A DNA stretch of 64,000 nucleotides from positions 31,037-95,036 of the forward strand of contig NZ_JACJSZ010000010.1 of NCBI RefSeq assembly GCF_014698445.1, given 5' to 3'. A model generated the notes under the pieces. The model did not search any database. It was not told the DNA's origin and was given only the letters and a program-made list of their open reading frames with translations. This document shows, piece after piece, positions 17,912-25,782 of the stretch; positions within the stretch are counted from its first letter, which is position 1; every line of letters begins with the position of its first letter. This DNA comes from Microcystis elabens FACHB-917. GTDB lineage: Bacteria; Cyanobacteriota; Cyanobacteriia; PCC-6307; Cyanobiaceae. Position numbers and translations under genes: made by a program.

Positions 17912-19777
17912 ATGTGCGGCATCGCGGGCCAGCTGGGGAGGGACCCGGGCGACTTCGCTGCCCGGGTCGGCCCGCGTCTCGCCCACCGTGGCCCGGATGA
18001 CGCCGGCGTCTGGCGGGACGAGCGGACCTGCCTGGTGCACCGACGGCTGGCGATCCTGGATCTCTCGCCCCTGGGCCACCAGCCCATGGCCTCCACCTGC
18101 GGCCGCTGGCAGCTGGTGTTCAACGGCGAGATCTACAACCATGCCGAGCTGCGTCGCCGGCTGGAGACGGAGGGGCAGCGCTTCCGGGGCCGCAGCGACA
18201 CGGAGGTGCTGCTGGCCTGGCTGGTGAGCCGGGGACGGGATGGGCTCGGGGCCCTGCGGGGCATGTTCGCCTTCTGCCTCTACGACACCCGGGAGCGCAG
18301 CGCCCTGCTGGCTCGCGATCCCCACGGCATCAAGCCCCTCTACCTGCGCAGCGGCCCGGGCGGCAGCCTTGCCTTCGCGTCGGAGCTGCGGGCCCTGCTG
18401 GCGGCCGACGGCAAGGCACCGAGCCTGAACCACCGGGCCCTGGGGCGCTATCTGGCCACCGGGTCGGTGAGCGAGCCCGACACCCTGGTGGCGGGGGTGC
18501 AGCGCCTTCCCTGCGGTCACGCCGCCTCCTGGCGCCAGGGTCAGCTCACGGTCGAGCCCTGGGGGCCCCTGCCGGAGAGCCTCGTCGGCGCCACCGGCAC
18601 AGGCGCCATGACGGCGGCCGAGGCGGTGGCCCTCACCCGCTCGGCCCTGGAGGATTCCGTGGCGGCCCACATGGTCAGCGATGTGCCGGTGGGGCTGTTC
18701 CTCAGCGCCGGACTCGACTCCGCCTCCCTGCTGGCCCTCGCCCCCAGGGGCCTGCACACCTTCACCATCGGGTTCGAGTCGCCCGGCGCCGGCGGCTTCG
18801 ATGAATCCGGCCCCGCGGCACGGATCGCCGCCCACTTCCGGGCCCATCACACGCCCCTGAACCTCACGGCCGACCAGGCCCGCCAGTGGCTGCCGGCCTT
18901 CCTGGCCAGCCAGGACCAGCCCTCCATCGACGGCTACAACACCTGGTGCGTGGCCCGGCTGGCCACGGAGCACGGGTTGAAGGTGGCCCTCTCCGGGCTC
19001 GGCGGGGATGAGCTGTTCGGGGGCTACCCCAGCTTCCGGATGGTGCCGAAGCTGCGGCGCTTGCGGGGCCTGATCGGCCCCGCCGGTCCGCCGGCGGCGT
19101 GGCTGCTGCAGCGTCTGCCCCAGGGACGTCGCGCCAGGCTGCAGCGGATCGCCGGACTCCTGGAGGCGCCCGCTTCCCTGGCCGGGGCCTACGGTTGCTT
19201 CCGGGGCCTGTTCTCCCCCTTCGAGACCGGGCGCCTGCTGGCGCACTGGGGGCTCCGGCCGGAGTCAGCCGCGGCGCCGTCGGCGGCCACCTCCGGGGGC
19301 GGCTGGGGTGGGGACGGTTCCGGCGGCGCTTCCGGTGGCGGGGTCGACGCCCCGGGGGGCCGCGAAGGGGTGGCCTGGCTGGAGAGCAGCCGCTACCTCC
19401 GCAACCAGCTGCTGCCGGACAGCGACGTGATGGCGATGGCGGCCGGGCTGGAACTGCGCCTGCCCCTGGTGGATGCCCGGCTGCAGCGCCGGCTGGCCCC
19501 GATCCCCGCCGCCCTGCGGCTGGCGGAGGGCAAGCAGCTGCTGGCCCGCAGCGTGCCGGAACTGCCTGACTGGTTCCTGAACCGCCCCAAGCAGGGGTTC
19601 CGCTTTCCGTTCCAGCTGTGGCTGGACGATCCGGCCTCACCCCTGACCCTGCGGCTGCCCCCGACACCAGGGGGGATCGACCTGGCGCCCTGGTACCGGC
19701 GCTGGAGCCTGATGGTGCTGCGGCACTGGCTCGAGGCCCACCTCGGCCTCAGCCTCTCCACGGTCTCCCGCCCATGA
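17912..19777 (+). CDS. asnB: Asparagine synthetase (glutamine-hydrolysing), polysaccharide-cluster type
   Basis: Encodes 621 residues. Start chosen at the ATG giving MCGIAGQL, so that Cys2 becomes the N-terminal nucleophile of the class II glutaminase domain; an AGGAG lies just upstream at 17905-17909. The glutaminase domain shows NGEIYN, and the synthetase domain has the ATP-binding loop FLSAGLDSAS (S265-S270) and GLGGDELFGGYPSF. Asparagine or another carboxyl group is amidated using glutamine nitrogen and ATP. In a polysaccharide cluster the substrate may be a uronic acid rather than aspartate (inference). A Gly/Ser-rich insertion of about 35 residues near 449-486 is unusual. Confidence 0.85.
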   Translation: MCGIAGQLGRDPGDFAARVGPRLAHRGPDDAGVWRDERTCLVHRRLAILDLSPLGHQPMASTCGRWQLVFNGEIYNHAELRRRLETEGQRFRGRSDTEVLLAWLVSRGRDGLGALRGMFAFCLYDTRERSALLARDPHGIKPLYLRSGPGGSLAFASELRALLAADGKAPSLNHRALGRYLATGSVSEPDTLVAGVQRLPCGHAASWRQGQLTVEPWGPLPESLVGATGTGAMTAAEAVALTRSALEDSVAAHMVSDVPVGLFLSAGLDSASLLALAPRGLHTFTIGFESPGAGGFDESGPAARIAAHFRAHHTPLNLTADQARQWLPAFLASQDQPSIDGYNTWCVARLATEHGLKVALSGLGGDELFGGYPSFRMVPKLRRLRGLIGPAGPPAAWLLQRLPQGRRARLQRIAGLLEAPASLAGAYGCFRGLFSPFETGRLLAHWGLRPESAAAPSAATSGGGWGGDGSGGASGGGVDAPGGREGVAWLESSRYLRNQLLPDSDVMAMAAGLELRLPLVDARLQRRLAPIPAALRLAEGKQLLARSVPELPDWFLNRPKQGFRFPFQLWLDDPASPLTLRLPPTPGGIDLAPWYRRWSLMVLRHWLEAHLGLSLSTVSRP

Positions 19778-20051
19778 GCCGGTTCGCGGCGTGGCCGGCG
19801 ATCGTCGCCGGGGTGGCTCCGGCCAGGTCGCCTAGAATCAAGCCGCGGGCGAACGCCGCCTCCGCCGTGACATCCGCCCCCCTTTCCCATTTCTTGATCC
19901 GGCCAGCCGTCCGTGGATGCCGAGGCCGACCGGGTGGGCCGCCCCGCTACGTCTCCGACGCGTCCTGCCGGAGCCCGGTTTCGCCGATGCCCCATCGCGT
20001 CGTCGTTCCCGACCAGCCCGTTCCCCATCCGCCGTCCGGTTCCGCAGCTCC
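19778..20051 (+). promoter_or_regulatory. Non-coding leader upstream of carbamoyltransferase, with candidate -10 box
   Basis: This 274-base gap has no supported gene; the open frame in it is arginine/proline-rich without domain signature. A TAGAAT at 19833-19838 matches the -10 consensus at five of six positions, though no clear -35 is seen. It would give a 5' leader of about 210 bases for the carbamoyltransferase. Confidence 0.35.
19795..19811 (+). terminator. GC-rich perfect hairpin after asnB
   Basis: CCGGCGA (19795-19801) and TCGCCGG (19805-19811) pair perfectly around a three-base loop, 18 bases after the asnB stop. No T-run follows, so it is not a textbook Rho-independent terminator. 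It could protect the mRNA 3' end or pause transcription. Confidence 0.3.
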
Positions 20052-21803
20052 ATGACGCTCATCCTGGGCATCAACGCCTTCCACGCCGATGCGGCCGCCG
20101 CCCTGGTGCGGGACGGGGTGATCGTCGCCGCCGCCGAGGAGGAGCGCTTCCGGCGCATCAAACACTGGGCCGGCTTCCCCAGCCAGGCCATCACCTGGTG
20201 TCTGGCCGATGCCGGGGTGGGGCCGGCCGATCTCGACCACATCGCCATCAATTCCCAGCCGGGGGCCCACCGCTGGCGCAAGGTGGCCTACACCCTGGGA
20301 CACCGCCCGGATCCCCGTTTCCTCGTGGCGCGCTGGCGCAACAAGCGGGAACGGGCCGATCTGGGCCAGCAGCTGGCCCAGGCCTTCCCCGGGGCGGCGA
20401 TCCGGGCCCAGCTGCATTTCGTCGAGCACCACCGGGCCCATCTGGCCTCGGCCTTCTTCGCCTCCCCTTACGAGGAGGCAGCGGTGATCTCGGTGGATGG
20501 CTTCGGCGACTTCGCCAGCGGGGCCTGGGGCCACGGCCAGGGGAACCAGCTCAGCCTCGATGGCCAGATCTGGTTCCCCCATTCGCTCGGCGCCTTCTAC
20601 ACCGCGATCACCCAGTACCTGGGCTTTCCGAATTACGGCGACGAGTACAAGGTGATGGGGCTGGCGCCCTACGGCCAGCCCACCCGGATGGAGGCAATGC
20701 GCCGCATCGTCCAGCTGCAGGACGACGGCACCTACCGCCTGGATCTGCGCTACTTCCTCCATGCCACCCAGAAGCTGCCCCACCAGTGGAGCCACGGCGC
20801 CCCGGTGGTGGGCAGTCACTGGAGCCCGGAGCTGGAAGCCCTGCTCGGCCCCGCCCGTCGGCCGGATCAGCCCCTGGTGGAGCAGCACATGGACATCGCC
20901 CGCTCGGCCCAGGCGATGTACGAGGAGGCCTTCTTCCACCTGCTGCGGGCCCTGCACCGCCGCCACCCCAGCGACCGGCTCTGCATCGCCGGGGGCTGCG
21001 GCGCCAACTCGGTGGCCAACGGCAAGGTGACCCTGGCCACCCCCTTCCGGCGCGTCTACGTCCAGGCGGCCGCCGGCGACGCCGGGGGCGCCCTCGGCGC
21101 CGCCCTCGAGGTCTGGCATGGGCTGGGGCGGCCCCGCTCCGCTCCGATGCGCCACGCCTACCTGGGCAGCCAGCCGGCCCCCGGCGAAGTGGACGAGCTG
21201 CTGGCCAGCCCCGGCACCCAGGCGGCCCTGGAACAGGCCGGATGCAGCCTGCAGCGGCCGGAGGAGGGGGTCCTGTGCCAGCAGGTGGCGGCGGCGATCG
21301 CCGAAGGGCTGGTGATCGGCTGGTTCGACGGCCGCATGGAGTGGGGACCCAGGGCGCTGGGCCACCGTTCGATCCTCGGCGATCCCCGACGGGCGGACAT
21401 GAAGGACATCCTCAACCTGAAGATCAAGCGCCGGGAGTCGTTCCGCCCCTTCGCCCCTTCGGTGCTCGCCGAGGCGGTGGCCGACTGGTTCAGCCTCGAC
21501 GGGGAGGTGCCCTTCATGATGCAGGTGTATCCGATCCGGGAGGAGCAGCGGGCCCGCATCCCGGCCGTCACCCATGTTGACGGCAGCGGGCGCCTCCAGA
21601 CCGTCACGGCCGCCGAGAACGGCCGCTACCACCGGTTGATCCGCGCCTTCGCCGACCTGACCGGCGTGCCGATGGTGCTGAACACCTCGTTCAACGAGAA
21701 CGAACCGATCGTCTGCACCCCCGCCCAGGCCCTCGACTGCTTCCTGCGCACCCGCATGGACCTGCTCGTGCTCGGCGACGTGCTGATCCGCCGGCAGGGG
21801 TGA
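20052..21803 (+). CDS. Carbamoyltransferase of the NodU/CmcH/TobZ family
   Basis: Encodes 583 residues from the ATG at 20052 (MTLILGINAFHADAA). Family markers are strong: the N-terminal Kae1/TobZ-like domain with H11 and the HHRAH segment at 126-130, FPNYGDEYKVMGLAPYG, GGCGANSVANGK, and the C-terminal YrdC-like signature DGRMEWGPRALGHRSIL. Enzymes of this family make carbamoyl-adenylate from carbamoyl phosphate and ATP, then move the carbamoyl group to a sugar hydroxyl, as in Nod factors and antibiotics. Here it most likely decorates the polysaccharide. The stop is overlapped by a GTG start (GTGA). Confidence 0.93.
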   Translation: MTLILGINAFHADAAAALVRDGVIVAAAEEERFRRIKHWAGFPSQAITWCLADAGVGPADLDHIAINSQPGAHRWRKVAYTLGHRPDPRFLVARWRNKRERADLGQQLAQAFPGAAIRAQLHFVEHHRAHLASAFFASPYEEAAVISVDGFGDFASGAWGHGQGNQLSLDGQIWFPHSLGAFYTAITQYLGFPNYGDEYKVMGLAPYGQPTRMEAMRRIVQLQDDGTYRLDLRYFLHATQKLPHQWSHGAPVVGSHWSPELEALLGPARRPDQPLVEQHMDIARSAQAMYEEAFFHLLRALHRRHPSDRLCIAGGCGANSVANGKVTLATPFRRVYVQAAAGDAGGALGAALEVWHGLGRPRSAPMRHAYLGSQPAPGEVDELLASPGTQAALEQAGCSLQRPEEGVLCQQVAAAIAEGLVIGWFDGRMEWGPRALGHRSILGDPRRADMKDILNLKIKRRESFRPFAPSVLAEAVADWFSLDGEVPFMMQVYPIREEQRARIPAVTHVDGSGRLQTVTAAENGRYHRLIRAFADLTGVPMVLNTSFNENEPIVCTPAQALDCFLRTRMDLLVLGDVLIRRQG

Positions 21804-22672
21804 GCGCCACGCCGCCACCCGCCACCGGCGCCCCGCCGCCCCCCGGCACCGCCACCGGGCTCACCCTGATCGTCCCAACCCTCGATTCCCATCAGCTTCT
21901 GGCGCGGCTGGTGAATTCCCTGCAGCGCCAGAGCTGGCCCCACTGGCGGGTGCTGTTCATCGACGGGCCCAGCGGAGCGGAGCACCGGGGCTGGCTGGAG
22001 GCCCTCTGCCACCGGGACCACCGCTTCACCTGGCAGCCCCAGGATCCGGCCCTCGCCGGCATCTTCGGCGCAATGAACCAGGGATTCCGGGCCGCGCCCC
22101 CGGAGCACTGGCTGCTGTTCTGGGGCAGTGACGACTGGGCGCCCTCCCGCACCGTGCTGGAGGAGGCCATGGAGGCGACCGGGCAGGGGGCCCGCGGGGC
22201 TCGCCCGCCGGACCTGGTGGTCTGCAGCGGCCGCTATGCGGCCAAGGGGCCGGACGGGGCGACGCGGCTGGGCCGGCGCACCGCCTTCTCCAGCTGCCGG
22301 GCCTTCCGTACCAGTCTGTTCCTGGGCTCCACCCCCCCCCACCAGGCCACCCTGATCGGCCCCGGCGCCCGGCGACACCTCGATCACTTCGCCGAGCCCT
22401 TCCGGCTCTCCGCCGACCTCGACTACTTCCTGCGCCTCAGCCGCTGCCGGGATCTGACGGCCGTGCAGCTCGATCTGGAACTCGTCCACATGGGGGAAGG
22501 GGGGGCCAGCGGCCAGCAGACCGGCCGGCGCCTGCAGGAGGTCGTCCTGGCCTACCGGCGAGCCTTCGGGTGGCTCTGGGGCGTCCCCTTCGCCCTTCGC
22601 TACATCCGGCGGCTGTGGAGCCGCCTGCCCCGGGCAGGGCAGGGGCGGAAGCCCTCCGGACAGGACCGATAA
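21800..22672 (+). CDS. Glycosyltransferase family 2 protein
   Basis: Encodes 290 residues with a GTG start at 21800 in a GTGA overlap with the carbamoyltransferase; no ATG precedes the catalytic core. Motifs LTLIVPTLDSHQLLARL, FIDGPSGA and LLFWGSDDWAPS define a GT2-type GT-A domain, and LSADLDYFLRLSR resembles the acceptor motif of WcaA-like transferases. The N-terminal 20 residues are Pro/Ala-rich. It probably adds a residue that is, or will be, carbamoylated by its coupled neighbour (inference from coupling only). Confidence 0.87.
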   Translation: MSATPPPATGAPPPPGTATGLTLIVPTLDSHQLLARLVNSLQRQSWPHWRVLFIDGPSGAEHRGWLEALCHRDHRFTWQPQDPALAGIFGAMNQGFRAAPPEHWLLFWGSDDWAPSRTVLEEAMEATGQGARGARPPDLVVCSGRYAAKGPDGATRLGRRTAFSSCRAFRTSLFLGSTPPHQATLIGPGARRHLDHFAEPFRLSADLDYFLRLSRCRDLTAVQLDLELVHMGEGGASGQQTGRRLQEVVLAYRRAFGWLWGVPFALRYIRRLWSRLPRAGQGRKPSGQDR

Positions 22673-22675
22673 GCT
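22670..22675 (+). promoter_or_regulatory. Candidate -10 box TAAGCT
   Basis: TAAGCT overlaps the stop of the upstream glycosyltransferase and lies about 30 bases before the TTG start of the YdcF-like gene. The match to the -10 consensus is moderate and no clear -35 is seen. Confidence 0.2.
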
Positions 22676-22700
22676 GGGTCGGGCCTGCGCAGCGATTCCC

Positions 22701-23435
22701 TTGCCCGAGGAGGAGAGGCCACCCGGCGCCGACCGGGAAACGCGGCGGCAACGGGTACGGAAGCGTCGGCCACGGTCCAGGCAGGGTTCACTGCTGCAGC
22801 GTCTCCAGGGCAACCGCCGGACCCGGCTGGGCCTCCTCGCCATCGGCGCCACGGCCGGCCTCGCCTGGTTCTTCGCGCCCGCCTGGCAGGGGACGCGCGG
22901 CACCTCCCCACGGCCCCCGGAGCAGGCCGTGACGAACGTTCCAAGCGCGCCTATCTCGGGCACGGACGTCATCTCCGTCTTCATCGAGGACCCCTGGCGC
23001 AGCCAGTCCGCCCTGCTGCTGTGGCGGAACCGGCCTGGTGCCTATCTGGTGCTGCAGGGCAATGCCGAGTACCAGGCCATCACCACCAGCCATCTCAGAA
23101 ACCGCCAGCTCCTGCCGCGGGACACTTCCAGAATCGTGCGGCTGCTGCCGGGGTGCGACACGGTCGGCCAGGTCACCCACCTGGCCAGACTGGTGGAGAC
23201 ATGGCCGAAGCCGGGCCGGATCACCATCGTGACGGCCCCGACCCACCTGGATCGAACCCTGGCGATCGCCCGCCTCGTCTATGCCGGCACCGGCTGGGAG
23301 GTGGTCGGATCGGAGGCCGAAACCGGCGATCTGCGGCCCGAATCCCAGCTGCGGCTCTGGCGCGACCAGCTGCGCGCCTCCCTCTGGCGCCTCACCGGAT
23401 GGGACGGGCGCCTCGACGGCAACGACTGCGTCTGA
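22701..23435 (+). CDS. YdcF/ElyC-like protein (DUF218), single membrane anchor
   Basis: Encodes 244 residues with a TTG start; no better start fits. The N-terminus is highly basic (residues 1-40), followed by one hydrophobic segment (about 43-60), so the rest should lie in the periplasm. The later region (ITIVTAPTHLDRTLAIARLVY and a closing LWRDQLRASLWRLTG) matches the DUF218 family, whose E. coli members ElyC and SanA affect envelope integrity and undecaprenyl-linked glycans. Biochemical activity is unknown. It sits six bases before an SDR gene and close to the WecA-like enzyme, fitting a role in lipid-linked sugar handling. Confidence 0.75.
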   Translation: MPEEERPPGADRETRRQRVRKRRPRSRQGSLLQRLQGNRRTRLGLLAIGATAGLAWFFAPAWQGTRGTSPRPPEQAVTNVPSAPISGTDVISVFIEDPWRSQSALLLWRNRPGAYLVLQGNAEYQAITTSHLRNRQLLPRDTSRIVRLLPGCDTVGQVTHLARLVETWPKPGRITIVTAPTHLDRTLAIARLVYAGTGWEVVGSEAETGDLRPESQLRLWRDQLRASLWRLTGWDGRLDGNDCV

Positions 23436-23440
23436 CCCCC

Positions 23441-24364
23441 TTGACCACCCCCGCACCGGCAGCGATCACCCTCTTCGGAGCCACCAGCCCGAGCGGCCAG
23501 GCTCTGGTCGCCCTGGCGGCGGGGCGGGAGCTGGTGGTGGCGGGCCGACGGACGCCGCTGCCCCCGGCCGGCGGCGGCGAAGCACCGCGCTTCCTTCCCT
23601 GCGACCTGGAGGACCCCGGCGCCGGGGCCGAGGTGCCGGCGGGACTGCTGATCAGCTTTGCCCCGATCTGGTCGTTCGCCCCCTGGCTGGAGCGCTGGGC
23701 CGGCCGGGACCCGGCCGGTTTCGGCCGGCTGCAGGGGGTGGTGGCCTGCTCCTCCTCCTCGGTGATCACCAAGCGCTTCGCCGCCAATCGCTTCGACCGC
23801 GATCTGGTGCGGCGGCTGCGGCTGGCGGAGGAGTCGCTGACCCGAACCTGCGCGGCCCATGACCGACCCCTGCGGATCCTGGCCCCCACCCTCATCTACG
23901 GCCAGGCCGGTTCCCTCGGCGATCGCAACCTGAGCCGGCTGCGCCAGTTGCTGCGCCGCCTGCCCGTGCTGCCCCTGCCTGGCGAAGGAGGGCTGCGCCA
24001 GCCCATCCACTGCCGCCAGCTCGCCGCCGTGGCCCTGCACCTGGCGGACCGGCTGGCCGAGGACGGCTTCGACCCGTCCCAGCCGGTGCACCTCCCCCTC
24101 GGCGGCGACGACACCCTCACCTACGCGGCCATGCTCCGGCGCCTGCAGGACGCCACCGATCCGGGGGATCGGGCCCGCCATTGCCGGCTGCTGCACCTGC
24201 CGCCACGCCTGTTCCTCTCCCTCGCCGCCCCGCTGCTGCTGCTCTCCCCGAAACGCTTCGAGGCGGTGCTGCGCATGGCCGCTGACCTGGCGGGCTTCAC
24301 CCCGGCCCATCGCTTCCTGGGGGGATCCCCCGAACCCTTTCCCGTGCTGCCGCTGGTGCCATGA
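23441..24364 (+). CDS. NAD-dependent epimerase-like SDR with C-terminal hydrophobic segment
   Basis: Encodes 307 residues from a TTG start at 23441, five bases after the previous stop; the frame is open further upstream but only inside the neighbouring gene. ITLFGATSPSGQAL is a variant glycine-rich cofactor motif. The usual Tyr-x3-Lys pair is not obvious: the expected region reads SSSSVITKRF, with Lys but no clear catalytic Tyr. APTLIYGQAGSLGDRN is typical of extended SDRs. It is ATGA-coupled to a WecA-like gene, a pairing seen with WbpV-type C4 epimerases and WbpL in Pseudomonas O-antigen loci. Activity is uncertain given the missing motif. Confidence 0.72.
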   Translation: MTTPAPAAITLFGATSPSGQALVALAAGRELVVAGRRTPLPPAGGGEAPRFLPCDLEDPGAGAEVPAGLLISFAPIWSFAPWLERWAGRDPAGFGRLQGVVACSSSSVITKRFAANRFDRDLVRRLRLAEESLTRTCAAHDRPLRILAPTLIYGQAGSLGDRNLSRLRQLLRRLPVLPLPGEGGLRQPIHCRQLAAVALHLADRLAEDGFDPSQPVHLPLGGDDTLTYAAMLRRLQDATDPGDRARHCRLLHLPPRLFLSLAAPLLLLSPKRFEAVLRMAADLAGFTPAHRFLGGSPEPFPVLPLVP

Positions 24365-25299
24365 CCCATCTGCACGGTGCGGCCTTCCTGCTGCTGGGGG
24401 CCGGCCTCGGGGCGCTGCTGCTGCACCGGCTGCTGCCCCTGCTGCGGCGCCGGCTGGTGGATCAGCCCAACGCCCGCAGCTCCCATCAGCGGCCCACCCC
24501 CAGGGGCGGGGGCCTGGCCTTCGTGATCGTGGGCAGCGGACTGGCTCCCCTGGCGGGAGAGGGCTGGCCGGCCTGGGTTCCCCTGATCGGGCTGCCGCTG
24601 GCTCTGGTGGGCCTGCTGGACGACCGGCTCGATCTGCCGGCCGCCTGGCGCTATGGCGTGCAGATCGCCACAGCCCTGGCCCTGGTGGCAATCACCCCCC
24701 TCGCCCTGCCCTGGTGGCTGGTGCCGTTGGCGGTTTTCGCGGCGACGGCGGTGATCAACTTCGTCAATTTCAGCGACGGCCTCGATGGGCTCGTCGCCGG
24801 CTGCGTCGCGGTGCTGCTGACGGTGGCCGCCCTGGCCATTGGCCCCGCCGGCGGCAGCGCCCTGCTGCCGCTGATCGGGGCCCTGCTCAGCTTCCTGGCC
24901 TGGAACTGGAGTCCGGCACGGGTGTTCATGGGGGATGTGGGGAGCACCTTCCTGGGGGCGGTGATCGCCGGCATGGTGCTGCAGCAGGCCACACCGGAGC
25001 TGGCCCTGGGCCTGCTGCTGGCGGGCTTCCCGCTGCTGGGGGACCCCTGCCTGTGTGTGCTGCGCCGGCTGGCCGCGGGCCATCCGATCTTCCAGGCCCA
25101 TCGTCTGCACCTCTACCAGCGCCTGCATCAGGCCGGGTGGCCCCATGCCCGGGTGGCCCTGCTTTACATCGGCGCCACCGGCCTGCTGGGAGCAGCCCTG
25201 CTGCTCAGAGGCCTGCCCCTGGAGATCCTCGTGCTGCTGCTGGAGCTGGCTCTGGGCCTGTGGCTCGATCGGCACCTGGCGATCCCCTTCTCACCGTGA
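24361..25299 (+). CDS. Undecaprenyl-phosphate sugar-1-phosphate transferase (WecA/MraY family)
   Basis: Encodes 312 residues with about ten transmembrane segments. Conserved PNPT features are intact: DD at 87-88 (LLDDRLDL), NFSDGLDGL with D139 and D142, FMGDVGS at 189-195, and the cytoplasmic HRLHLYQR loop at 247-254. These enzymes transfer a sugar-1-phosphate from a UDP-sugar to undecaprenyl phosphate and so start O-antigen or capsule repeat-unit synthesis. The HxHH-type loop groups it with WecA/WbpL rather than MraY. It ends the rightward biosynthesis block and is followed by 483 non-coding bases. Confidence 0.92.
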   Translation: MTHLHGAAFLLLGAGLGALLLHRLLPLLRRRLVDQPNARSSHQRPTPRGGGLAFVIVGSGLAPLAGEGWPAWVPLIGLPLALVGLLDDRLDLPAAWRYGVQIATALALVAITPLALPWWLVPLAVFAATAVINFVNFSDGLDGLVAGCVAVLLTVAALAIGPAGGSALLPLIGALLSFLAWNWSPARVFMGDVGSTFLGAVIAGMVLQQATPELALGLLLAGFPLLGDPCLCVLRRLAAGHPIFQAHRLHLYQRLHQAGWPHARVALLYIGATGLLGAALLLRGLPLEILVLLLELALGLWLDRHLAIPFSP

Positions 25300-25782
25300 A
25301 CGGGCAGTAGCCTCACCGCTCAAGGTATGGACAGGTTCATGATCGATCCCGCCCTTCAGCGACGCCATCTTCGGCCTCCCCTCCATCGCAGGCCTTCGTC
25401 ACGCGATGAAGTGAAAGAATGATCATCGTGAATACAACATCATTAGAAGAACATCATGAAATGAGGGCCTCACGCTCTCCGTCCATCACCGTCGGCCATC
25501 GCCTGGAGCCATCCCCTTCAAGCGTCGCCCGGACGGGACTATTGACAGGGGGCCGTCATTGAGTCGTGGCAACTCAGGAGTCCACATGGCCGGCCTGATC
25601 GATCCGATGCGAAGTCCTTTTCCCCACCTCCCCCTTCCCATTGCCCCTGCCTACCCATATTTTTCATCCACAGCCTTCACCCCTCCAGCAGCCAGCCTTC
25701 CTGAGCTGAATGATGATGGCCGCGCCAGCTGTCAAATCGCCCCTGGATGGCCTGATTCGTCGATCACCGCCGACCTCAACGC
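25300..25782 (+). promoter_or_regulatory. Long intergenic region before the dehydratase/exosortase operon
   Basis: This 483-base gap has no convincing gene. It is clearly more AT-rich than its surroundings between about 25400 and 25460. It contains a TTGACA at 25542-25547, a perfect -35 hexamer, but no good -10 follows at 16-18 bases. A short direct repeat lies at 25436-25457. The region probably carries the promoter(s) of the rightward operon beginning at 25783. Confidence 0.4.
25436..25457 (+). repeat. Short direct repeat AACATCAT, 14-base period
   Basis: AACATCAT occurs at 25436-25443 and again at 25450-25457, in the only AT-rich patch of the region; a similar GATCATC lies just upstream (about 25421-25427). 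The spacing is somewhat more than one helical turn, as might suit a dimeric regulator, but no known operator is recognised. Confidence 0.35.

Noticed and set aside
19618..20055. Plus-strand frame spanning the asnB-carbamoyltransferase gap
   Set aside because: Arg/Pro-rich, overlaps the asnB end, and shows no domain or good ribosome binding site. Treated as non-coding leader.
25542..25570. TTGACA as a complete promoter
   Set aside because: A perfect -35 hexamer is present, but no -10-like sequence follows at 16-18 bases; kept only as part of the intergenic description.
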